Assembly (NCBI GenBank): GCA_038323265.1 | Contig: JBBQGT010000171.1 | Location: 1-5,140 of the forward strand | DNA length: 5,140 nucleotides | Source of the DNA: PNKC01 sp038323265 | GTDB taxonomy: Bacteria; Chloroflexota; Dehalococcoidia; Tepidiformales; Tepidiformaceae | Reading direction: 5' to 3' | In this document: piece by piece, positions 1-4,652 of the stretch | Position numbering within the stretch: the stretch's first letter is position 1 | Layout of the letters: every line of letters begins with the position of its first letter | The notes under the pieces: generated by a model | What the model was told of the DNA's origin: nothing | Databases searched by the model: none | The model's input: only the letters and a program-made list of their open reading frames with translations | Position numbers and translations under genes: made by a program

Positions 1-137
1 AAGCCCTTCCGTGGCGAGCATGATCCCTGCGTTCACCATCTCCTCGTTGAACTCCCCATGTCGGTGAGAAGCTGTTCGCTAGGCATCACCCCGGCCTCGG
101 ACTCCTCCGTAGCTTTGACCATCACCATGAATCGCAT
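1..137 (-). pseudogene. YciI/DGPF-family protein (COG3795 type), 5' end only, frameshifted
   Basis: Read on the minus strand, ATG at 137-135 is preceded by AAGGAG at 150-145 with a 7-nt gap, a good ribosome binding site. The first 28 codons give MRFMVMVKATEESEAGVMPS followed by EQLLTDMG, the characteristic start of the YCII-related/DGPF family (small ferredoxin-like dimers, often near sigma-factor genes, function mostly unknown). At about position 53 the frame breaks: the genome has GGG-AG-TTC where the family expects GGG-AAG-TTC (Gly-Lys-Phe). Past that point another frame restores the expected FNEEMVNAGIMLATEGL to the window edge, while the original frame stops at TGA 35-33. One missing A explains everything. 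It is either a real inactivating mutation or a sequencing or assembly error. The rest of the gene lies beyond position 1. The family call is from recognition of the N-terminal motif, and I am fairly sure of it. Confidence 0.82.
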
Positions 138-359
138 TGTCAGTCTCCTTCGATTTGTTTGGGCCGTCGGCGGGCTGTTTAACATTCCGCCAGGCGTCCT
201 CTATTTACTCGTCGAACGAGCACCGCCGCGATCGACAAATCGATCATCGGTTTTTTCGCGAGTCGATTCCAATTTGTCCAGCGCACGGACATCCTTGGCG
301 GCTTCGCGAGCCCACTACGATATGAATATGTGTTCTGCGGTTCGCGAAGACCGCGGTCC
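138..359. other. Intergenic region between the CGNR gene and the YciI gene
   Basis: This 222-bp stretch lies downstream of the CGNR stop and upstream of the YciI start. I see no convincing gene. It holds the YciI ribosome binding site (145-150), a perfect small inverted repeat CTCGT-cga-ACGAG at 208-220, and an imperfect hairpin at 335-356 just past the CGNR stop. That hairpin has an eight-pair stem including two G-T pairs and the loop CGCGAA. It lacks a T-run on the minus strand, so it is a weak terminator candidate at best. TCGCGA occurs three times (256-261, 304-309, 342-347). Confidence 0.4.
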
Positions 360-1064
360 TCACCCGGCCCGCGCCGCTCGCCGCCGCTCCTGGTAGTTGC
401 GCACCTTCGTCCGGTTCCCGCAGATTGCCATCGAACACCATGTCGAGGTTCGGTTCCGTGATGTGTCGTAGAAAACCCACTGGCAACGCTCCGCGGGACA
501 AGCCTTCAGCCGGCTCCAAGAACCATCTCGCATGGAGTCGTACACCACGCTGAGGATAGTGCCGACCGCCCCGTTGACGCCTGTTCCAGTGGCCACCAGC
601 GCCGGCCCGCTTCTGAACGTGGCCTTGAGTGGCGCGACGTCGCCGAGCCAATCGAGCAGTGCCACCGTCCCTGCCCGGATCACCTCGCCACCGTTCGTAC
701 GCGCTAGTGCGAGAAGTGCGTGTTGAAGCGCAAGCACCCGGGGGTGGTCGTTCGTGCTTAAAGACTCACCCGGAGAAAGCAATCCTCGCGAAACCAGCCA
801 AATCGTCGTCGACTCGGCGGTTCCAAATGTCACCGCCCCGGAGTTACGTTTGCCCCGCAAGATCGCGCTCACCAACTGTTGGCTCATTCCAAAGCGGCCA
901 GCGATCGCCAACTGCGCGTCACCAAACTCGCCTGCGCGCCGAATCTCGTCGGCCACTCGCAGCTCATCTTCTGTCGGTTCCACGCTCGGTGTGTTGAGAA
1001 ACTCCTGCACCAGCAGGAGCGGTCCAGGTGCCGCACGTTCGGTGGGGCCAATTGTTTTCGTCAT
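360..1064 (-). CDS. CGNR zinc-finger transcriptional regulator (ABATE domain) with inserted HTH-like segment
   Basis: 234 aa. The C-terminus is a textbook CGNR zinc finger: C189-x4-C194 and C210-x4-C215, with DTSRNR at 200-205 and CGNR at 215-218, then a basic tail (RTKVRNYQERRRAARAG) suited to DNA binding. The region before it (about 80-175) resembles the ABATE domain, a putative ligand-sensing module, and the LVQEFLNT stretch at 19-26 matches the usual ABATE beginning. Between these, residues about 31-75 form an extra segment whose pattern (LAIAGRFGMSQQLVSAILRGKR, 52-73) looks like a helix-turn-helix. That would explain a length above the roughly 180-200 aa usual for the family. ATG at 1064 has no clear Shine-Dalgarno, so the start is less certain. 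It is divergent from the RibD-C fragment across a 131-bp region with an inverted repeat, which fits local or autogenous control. The effector is unknown. Confidence 0.88.
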   Translation of the reverse strand: MTKTIGPTERAAPGPLLLVQEFLNTPSVEPTEDELRVADEIRRAGEFGDAQLAIAGRFGMSQQLVSAILRGKRNSGAVTFGTAESTTIWLVSRGLLSPGESLSTNDHPRVLALQHALLALARTNGGEVIRAGTVALLDWLGDVAPLKATFRSGPALVATGTGVNGAVGTILSVVYDSMRDGSWSRLKACPAERCQWVFYDTSRNRTSTWCSMAICGNRTKVRNYQERRRAARAG

Positions 1065-1105
1065 TGGAAACCAAGGTTGACCCCCGTGAATCCAACGTGC
1101 AACAC

Positions 1106-1131
1106 CGCTAATATTGCTTGACAGGTTAGCG
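1106..1131. promoter_or_regulatory. Inverted repeat in the divergent CGNR / RibD-C region (candidate operator)
   Basis: CGCTAA at 1106-1111 and TTAGCG at 1126-1131 form perfect 6-bp arms around a 14-bp centre containing further scattered matches. The repeat covers the -35 candidate of the plus-strand promoter. GGTTAG in the right arm (1124-1129) recurs at 1154-1159, exactly 30 bp on. The placement suits a regulator operator, with the CGNR protein encoded next door the obvious candidate. This is inference from position and symmetry only. Confidence 0.4.
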
Positions 1132-1146
1132 ACACCGCCGTACTCT
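1118..1146 (+). promoter_or_regulatory. Sigma70-type promoter candidate for the RibD-C fragment
   Basis: A perfect TTGACA at 1118-1123 is followed by a 17-bp spacer and TACTCT at 1141-1146, which matches the -10 consensus in only 3 of 6 positions. Transcription would begin near 1153, about 43 bases before the GTG start at 1196. The strong -35 and ideal spacing make it plausible, but the weak -10 leaves doubt. Confidence 0.4.
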
Positions 1147-1195
1147 CTAGGCCGGTTAGTTACCTTCGCGAACTCGAAAACTCAGGAGATTGCCC

Positions 1196-1564
1196 GTGAT
1201 AACGCAATTCGACCCCCCCAAGCGTGTGTTCTCGCGTACCCTCCAGGTCCTCTTCATGGCCAACACCACTATTGCCCAGGACGGAGTCGAAGCGGAGACG
1301 CGGAAGGTCAAGGCGCAGGCCGGAGACCCTATCGTCGTCTTCGACAGCGGCACCATCGTCTTTCAGTTGGCCGACGCCGGGCTGGTCGATGAAGACCAGC
1401 TGGTGGTCAATCCGATCGTTCTCGGCAAGGGCCGATCGACTACAAACCGGAAGCAGCGCAGGCCCGGCCTAACGCGTAGATCGCCGCATCGGCTGGCGTT
1501 CACCACACCCACCACGCAAGGAGAAACCAATGCAAAAGATCATCACATTCCTCTGGTTCGATGA
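1196..1564 (+). pseudogene. Truncated RibD C-terminal / dihydrofolate-reductase-like protein remnant
   Basis: Homology to the RibD-C (DHFR-like, NADPH-binding) reductase family covers about residues 5-81 counted from GTG 1196. It includes PPKRVFSRTLQ at 7-17, NTTIAQDGVEAETRKVKAQ at 23-41, the VVFDSGTIV loop at 47-55, and GLVDEDQLVVNPIVLGKGRS at 62-81. Full members are about 180-200 aa. The N-terminal ~90 residues (start strand, SLDG-like motif, substrate side) and the C-terminal ~35 residues (TRTF/GNVLL-like strands) are both missing. The usual glycine in the GSGT-type phosphate-binding loop is Asp50. After Ser81 (about base 1438) the frame continues as unrelated basic sequence to a TGA at 1562-1564, overlapping the next gene by 35 bases. 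AGGAGA at 1184-1189 sits 6 nt before GTG 1196, and a TTG at 1190 is less likely. It is unlikely to fold as an enzyme, so I call it a remnant, though it may be expressed. Confidence 0.75.
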
Positions 1565-1982
1565 CAACGCCGAAGAAGCCATGAACTTCTACACCTCCGT
1601 TTTCAAGGACTCGCGCATCATCAACTCTATGCCCGGCCCAGACGGCAAGATCCTGACGGGCGCGTTCGAACTGAATGGACAAGAGTTCATGGCCCTCAAT
1701 GGCGGCCCGCAGTTCAAGTTCACGGAGGCCATCTCCCTCTTCGTCCACTGCGAAACGCAGCAAGAAGTGGACGAACTTTGGGCCAAGCTCTCAGCTGGCG
1801 GCGAGGAATCGCAATGCGGCTGGCTGAAAGACAAGTTCGGCCTCTCCTGGCAGATCATCCCCAACGCGCTGGGCGATCTGCTCGGCGACCCCGACCGCGA
1901 AGCGGCCGGCCGCGCCTTGCAGGCCATGCTCCAGATGTCGAAGATCGACGTCAAGAAGTTGCAAGAGGCCTTTGCGGGCTGA
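1530..1982 (+). CDS. PhnB-type VOC superfamily protein (3-demethylubiquinone-9 3-methyltransferase-like fold)
   Basis: 150 aa and apparently complete. MQKIITFLWFDDNAEEAMNF at the start, YTSVFKDSRI at 21-30, the GAFELNGQEFMALNGGPQF block at 44-62, and CGWLKDKFGLSWQIIP at 96-111 are the hallmark segments of the PhnB/3-dmu-9_3-mt family. Members are dimeric paired beta-alpha-beta-beta-beta proteins of mostly unknown substrate. Despite the family name they are not shown to be methyltransferases, and involvement in phosphonate metabolism is not implied. The C-terminal helix (AAGRALQAMLQMSKIDVKKL, 125-144) is typical too. ATG at 1530 follows AAGGAG (1518-1523) with a 6-nt gap, an excellent site that fixes the start. 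It lies downstream of the RibD-C remnant and may share its promoter. It converges on the ArsR gene with only 3 bp between stops, so there is no room for a separate terminator. Confidence 0.93.
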   Translation: MQKIITFLWFDDNAEEAMNFYTSVFKDSRIINSMPGPDGKILTGAFELNGQEFMALNGGPQFKFTEAISLFVHCETQQEVDELWAKLSAGGEESQCGWLKDKFGLSWQIIPNALGDLLGDPDREAAGRALQAMLQMSKIDVKKLQEAFAG

Positions 1983-1985
1983 TCG

Positions 1986-2321
1986 TCAGTCCTCCACGAA
2001 GCGCCTTAGTGAGTCGAGCGCGTCGTCCCAACGTTGTGACACGAGTTCCAGGTAGCGCCGTGCATCCGAGAGCTGTCCCGTCTCTAACGTCCAAATGTGC
2101 TCGCGTCCGTGCCGCGCGCCGTGTACCAGGCCGGCGCCGGCGAGCACCTCCAGGTGTTTTGTGATCGCCTGCCGAGTAACACCCGTCCCATCGGTCAGGC
2201 GCGCGATCGAAAGCGGGCCGTCTGCTGCAAGGCGGCCGACAATTGTTAGGCGCGTCTCGTCGCCAAGCGCCGCGAACACGGGCGCAGCCTTCGCAAGGGC
2301 TGGCTCGCTAGTTAGCGACAT
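1986..2321 (-). CDS. ArsR-family winged-helix transcriptional repressor
   Basis: 111 aa, the normal length for a stand-alone ArsR regulator. FAALGDETRLTIVGRL at 16-31 is the family's first helix signature. The winged helix follows, with recognition helix about 48-61 (VTRQAITKHLEVL) and wing HGARHGREHIWTL at 67-79. The protein has no cysteine at all, so the classical ELCVCDL metal site is absent and arsenic or cadmium sensing by that route is ruled out. This is the subfamily usually paired with AHSA1/SRPBCC genes. Its ATG at 2321 lies inside the end of the SRPBCC gene (14-base overlap) with no strong Shine-Dalgarno, pointing to translational coupling from the upstream gene. It probably represses its own two-gene unit, possibly through the inverted repeat at 2762-2779. 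The ligand is unknown. Confidence 0.93.
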   Translation of the reverse strand: MSLTSEPALAKAAPVFAALGDETRLTIVGRLAADGPLSIARLTDGTGVTRQAITKHLEVLAGAGLVHGARHGREHIWTLETGQLSDARRYLELVSQRWDDALDSLRRFVED

Positions 2322-2760
2322 AGCGCTCGATGTTGATGAGTTGTTCTTCCCAGCCTCCAGTGTTCATCTTCAGCGCTTCCGCCCTTCGCGCCTCCGGAAT
2401 ATGGTCGAACCCGGACTCCACAACGGTAAGCCGTGTGCCTTCCCGCACTTCATCAAGTCGGAACTCGACGAGCGTCATCGGCTCGTCCGAATAATCCACC
2501 GCAGCGTCCACCGCGAATGGGTGCCAACGGTACGAAAAGAGGTGCTCCGGCTCCACCTGCTCAACAACGAACGCAAACTCTTTCCCGGAGTAAACCCCGG
2601 GCGACGTGATCTGGCCCTTCATCTGCGCTCCAGCTGCGAATTGCCCGTCGAACTTCACACCGAACCACGCGCCAAATTCCTCGGCTTCGGCAATGGCTCG
2701 CCAGACGCGCGAGCGGGGCGCTTTCATGATTGATACCTTTTCGATTCGGTCCGTGTTCAT
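2308..2760 (-). CDS. SRPBCC / AHSA1-family (Aha1 C-terminal-like, START fold) protein
   Basis: 150 aa from ATG 2760. The fold signature runs IEKVSIMKAPRSRVWRAIAE (6-25), FGAWFGVKFDGQFAAGAQMKG (29-49), the PEHLFSYRWHPFAVD strand region (71-85), EPMTLVEFRLDEVREGTRLT (93-112) and the closing helix GGWEEQLINIERYV (135-148). These are standard for AHSA1-like SRPBCC proteins, which form a deep hydrophobic ligand-binding cavity. Bacterial members paired with ArsR have mostly unknown ligands. The start at 2760 is preferred over TTG 2766 because AGAGG (2771-2767) sits 6 nt upstream of the ATG, whereas the TTG would touch it. It overlaps the downstream ArsR gene by 14 bases, the well-known SRPBCC-ArsR pairing. 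The gap to the upstream VOC gene is 147 bases and contains a promoter candidate, so this pair may be its own transcription unit. Confidence 0.93.
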   Translation of the reverse strand: MNTDRIEKVSIMKAPRSRVWRAIAEAEEFGAWFGVKFDGQFAAGAQMKGQITSPGVYSGKEFAFVVEQVEPEHLFSYRWHPFAVDAAVDYSDEPMTLVEFRLDEVREGTRLTVVESGFDHIPEARRAEALKMNTGGWEEQLINIERYVAN

Positions 2761-2761
2761 A

Positions 2762-2779
2762 TGCAACCTCTAGATTGCA
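2762..2779. promoter_or_regulatory. Inverted repeat over the SRPBCC ribosome binding site (candidate ArsR operator)
   Basis: TGCAA at 2762-2766 and TTGCA at 2775-2779 form perfect 5-bp arms with an 8-bp centre that contains two further symmetric pairs. The site covers the Shine-Dalgarno (2767-2771), touches the -10 candidate and ends one base from the SRPBCC ATG. Repression of the SRPBCC-ArsR unit by the ArsR product would fit. This is inferred from symmetry and position only. Confidence 0.4.
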
Positions 2780-2807
2780 CATTAGGCCGCGGCGTCGAAA
2801 AGCGCAA
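2779..2807 (-). promoter_or_regulatory. Weak promoter candidate for the SRPBCC-ArsR unit
   Basis: On the minus strand TTGCGC (2807-2802) and TAATGT (2784-2779) are separated by exactly 17 bp. Each matches the sigma70 consensus in 3 of 6 positions. The predicted start near 2772 would give a very short leader beginning at the ribosome binding site, inside the inverted repeat. Spacing and place are good, the hexamers poor. Confidence 0.25.
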
Positions 2808-2868
2808 CCATAAACTTGCGTATTTCGGTTGGCACCTCGACGCGGTCCGGACCACCTCGGCCCGACAT
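2782..2868 (-). CDS. Possible small ORF (28 aa) or gene remnant between VOC and SRPBCC
   Basis: ATG 2868 to TAA 2784-2782 reads MSGRGGPDRVEVPTEIRKFM then VALFDAAA. The same frame is open further upstream to the VOC stop codon, giving SPKFCLARENVQY before the Met, and is the very frame of the VOC gene. So about 41 sense codons follow the VOC TAG. Composition (mixed charged and hydrophobic, amphipathic EIRKFMVALFDAA) looks protein-like and third positions are GC-biased. There is no good ribosome binding site: GGGAG lies 12 nt upstream of the ATG. I do not recognise a family. It could be the C-terminal remnant of a lost gene, a translated microprotein, or chance, and confidence is low. Confidence 0.25.
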   Translation of the reverse strand: MSGRGGPDRVEVPTEIRKFMVALFDAAA

Positions 2869-2907
2869 ATATTGGACATTCTCCCGCGCGAGGCAGAACT
2901 TTGGCGA

Positions 2908-3318
2908 CTAGCTTTGCGGCGCCTGCGAGATCCGCACCGTGTTCCCCGAAGGGTCACGGAACGCGCAGTCGCGCGGGCCCCAGGCCTGGTCCATGGGCTC
3001 CTGCAAGACCTCAGCGCCAGAAGCCCGCAACTTCTCGAAAGTGGAGTTGAGATCGTCGGCGCGGAAGACGATGTTTGGTAGGGATCCCTTGGTGAGCAGC
3101 TCCTGCAGAGCGTCGCCGTCAGCTCGTGAACGGCCCGCGTGTGGCTCCGATAGCACGATCTCCAGCCCCGGCTGCGAGGCACTTCCAAGCGTGACCCAGT
3201 GGAATCCGTCCGAAGCGACATCGTGGCGCAATTCCAGCCCGAGTGCGTCTCGATAAAAGGCGAGCGACTCCTGAGTGTCGCTAACGGTGATGTGGCAGTA
3301 CTGCAGTGCAATAGTCAT
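2908..3318 (-). CDS. VOC-family (glyoxalase/bleomycin-resistance fold) protein
   Basis: 136 aa from ATG 3318, chosen because AGGA lies 8 nt upstream and the family fold begins at once (TIALQYCHITVSD). A start at 3360 would add 14 unrelated residues and overlap the AraC gene. Two beta-alpha-beta-beta-beta modules are visible: residues 2-57 (ITVSDTQESLAFYRDALGLE, 10-29; LEIVLSE, 52-58) and 78-132 (LPNIVFRADDLNSTFEKLRA, 80-99; DCAFRDPSGNTVRISQ, 117-132). His9 and Glu53 fit the first-half metal ligands of glyoxalase-type members. In the second half the expected His position is Asn-Ile-Val, and the usual Glu after DPxGN is Arg129. A classical four-ligand metal centre is therefore incomplete and the reaction cannot be assigned. 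The AraC stop lies 10 bases upstream, a recurrent AraC-VOC pairing, so the two are very likely co-transcribed. Confidence 0.92.
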   Translation of the reverse strand: MTIALQYCHITVSDTQESLAFYRDALGLELRHDVASDGFHWVTLGSASQPGLEIVLSEPHAGRSRADGDALQELLTKGSLPNIVFRADDLNSTFEKLRASGAEVLQEPMDQAWGPRDCAFRDPSGNTVRISQAPQS

Positions 3319-3328
3319 GCTGCCAATC

Positions 3329-3769
3329 CTATTTGGGGCTCGCACGGACCGCTTCTCCAAAACTGCTCGAAATTTTTCGGGTCGGGCGGGTAAGCACCTT
3401 CGACACGCAGGGCGGCATAGCCCTGACGGCCAGGTGTTCCCGGCTACGGTATGCGCTCGGCGATTCGCCGAGTAGCTCGGTGAACCGCCAACTGAACGAA
3501 CCCAGCGACGTACAACCGACAGCCACGCAGGCGTCGGTCACGCTCATTCCCGTGCGCAGGAGCGCCATCGCCCGCTCGATGCGCCGCGTCATAAGGTAGC
3601 CGTACGGCGTCTCGCCATAGGCTGCCCTGAACTGTCGCGAGAAATGCGCTGGCGACATAAGCGCGCGCTGCGCCATCGTGGGGACGTCCAGCGGACGCTC
3701 GTACTCCCGATCGATCAGGTCTCGTGCCCGGCGCAGATGCGCAAGGTTGGAAAAGGCTGGCGTGATCAT
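3329..3769 (-). CDS. AraC-family HTH transcriptional regulator lacking an N-terminal sensor domain
   Basis: 146 aa. Both helix-turn-helix motifs of the AraC DNA-binding domain are present: the first about 28-49 (LDVPTMAQRALMSPAHFSRQF), the linker helix ETPYGYLMTRRIERAMALLR (53-72), the second about 76-97 (SVTDACVAVGCTSLGSFSWR, 76-95), and the family signature FTELLGESPSAYR (96-108). Nothing precedes the domain except about 25 residues, so there is no sensor or dimerisation domain. A poorly ordered tail (109-146) follows. ATG 3769 starts in an ATGA overlap with the stop of a 17-codon ORF that carries a strong AGGAGG, so translation is probably coupled. The start has no strong ribosome binding site of its own. 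The VOC gene follows after 10 bases and is its likely partner or target. Confidence 0.93.
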   Translation of the reverse strand: MITPAFSNLAHLRRARDLIDREYERPLDVPTMAQRALMSPAHFSRQFRAAYGETPYGYLMTRRIERAMALLRTGMSVTDACVAVGCTSLGSFSWRFTELLGESPSAYRSREHLAVRAMPPCVSKVLTRPTRKISSSFGEAVRASPK

Positions 3770-3819
3770 CGCATCAGGGTACCATCCAGCGCCGCCTGCA
3801 CGCGCTCCGCCAATGGCAT
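3766..3819 (-). CDS. 17-aa ORF coupled to the AraC regulator by an ATGA overlap
   Basis: ATG 3819 to TGA 3768-3766 encodes MPLAERVQAALDGTLMR. AGGAGG at 3828-3823, overlapping the stop codon of the DinB chimera, lies 3 nt before this ATG and 9 nt before an in-frame TTG (3813). Its stop shares bases with the AraC ATG (3769-3766 reads ATGA). The perfect Shine-Dalgarno and ATGA junction suggest it is translated and hands ribosomes to AraC. It may be a leader peptide or the stub of a lost gene. No family is recognised. Confidence 0.35.
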   Translation of the reverse strand: MPLAERVQAALDGTLMR

Positions 3820-3826
3820 TGGCCTC

Positions 3827-4630
3827 CTATCGCTTGGCGAAGGGTGGTATTCGAACTTGCGGCTCCGGGCCCCAGTCTGCCGGCCAATCATCACCGCCAA
3901 CGAAAATTCCCCACGCCCAGGCATCGAGGTCTGGCGGCTCGATGCCCCGCGCGCCCAGGATCGTCCCGACGTGCGCGCGGTGTTCGCATCCGTGCATTAA
4001 TAGCTCCGTAACGATCGTGGCCGCCGAACGCTTGCCGTCGTGGAGCTGCATCTTCGCCCCCGGTTCTCGAAGCGAATCCACGAGCTTCGCCCACTTCCCC
4101 GCGGAATCATCGGCCAACCGCTGGAGGACGCTCAACTCCGGGTGTTCGGCCCGCGCTGGAAGTTCTGGGCGCGAGGCCGGCGATAGATGCTGGTGGTAAC
4201 GCAGCTCACTCCAAAGCAGATGTTCGAGCGTGTTTCCGATGTTGCCGTACACCCCGTCCGCGTAAACCGCGACCAGCCGGGCCCCGGGGAGCGAGCCGGG
4301 ATCAACGATCGCACCCTGGACCGCATAGCTTTCGGCGACGGCGGAAAGCGCAATTGATTTCCCGAGGGCCAGGAAGAGCCATCCCGCGAGATTCGCAGGC
4401 CTGCGGAGGGCAAGGACTGCCCCGACAGCAGCTGATCCGGCTACCGCCGCCAGAAAGACCATAGTGGTCGCGGAGCGGAGAGGCAGGACGAGATCCCCTC
4501 GACCACCGTTGCGGATCTGCCCTTCGAGCACAAAAAGCCCGGCGAATGAAGCGAGCATCACGCACCCGACAAGCGCGACGAGTACCCGGGACCACGTCTG
4601 ACTGGCTGACCGAATCACGATGCGGATCAT
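3827..4630 (-). CDS. Chimera: sensor-kinase-like membrane N-terminus fused to an N-truncated DinB domain
   Basis: 267 aa from ATG 4630. The frame is open to 4774, but that start would overlap the divergent gene, and the upstream residues look non-conserved. GAGAAGG lies just upstream of 4630. Residues 16-36, 56-75 and 82-100 are likely membrane spans. LALRRPANLAGWLFLALG (73-90) and DPGSLPGARLVAVYAD (110-125) match the membrane N-terminus common to many histidine kinases of actinobacterial type, but no kinase core follows. At about residue 127 (base ~4250) the sequence switches to a DinB four-helix-bundle domain: GNIGNTLEHLLWSELRYHQHL (129-149) and LLMHGCEHRAHVGTILGARG (210-229). His137, His213 and His217 fit the DinB metal triad. 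The first DinB helix (about 40 residues, normally starting the protein) is absent. This is an in-frame fusion by deletion, a degenerate gene, or an assembly join. The stop overlaps the AGGAGG of the next ORF. Confidence 0.75.
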   Translation of the reverse strand: MIRIVIRSASQTWSRVLVALVGCVMLASFAGLFVLEGQIRNGGRGDLVLPLRSATTMVFLAAVAGSAAVGAVLALRRPANLAGWLFLALGKSIALSAVAESYAVQGAIVDPGSLPGARLVAVYADGVYGNIGNTLEHLLWSELRYHQHLSPASRPELPARAEHPELSVLQRLADDSAGKWAKLVDSLREPGAKMQLHDGKRSAATIVTELLMHGCEHRAHVGTILGARGIEPPDLDAWAWGIFVGGDDWPADWGPEPQVRIPPFAKR

Positions 4631-4652
4631 GCGCCTTCTCGGGTAACAGCGC

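Noticed and set aside
179..292. 37-codon minus-strand ORF (MSVRWTNWNRLAKK start) upstream of the YciI gene
   Set aside because: There is no properly spaced ribosome binding site, composition is unremarkable and no family is recognised, so chance is the best explanation.
335..356. Rho-independent terminator after the CGNR gene
   Set aside because: The stem has two G-T pairs and no T-run follows on the minus strand, so it is only recorded as a weak hairpin in the intergenic entry.
244..651. 135-codon minus-strand ORF overlapping the CGNR gene
   Set aside because: It is Arg/Gly-rich shadow coding in another frame of a clearly recognised gene and has no family features.
2095..2733. 212-codon plus-strand ORF antisense to ArsR and SRPBCC
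   Set aside because: It lies opposite two well-supported genes and its sequence is low-quality Arg/Pro/Ser-rich shadow.
2757..3311. 184-codon minus-strand ORF across the second VOC gene
   Set aside because: It is a frame-shifted shadow of the VOC gene (Ser/Arg/Thr-rich), and the true frame has clear VOC motifs.
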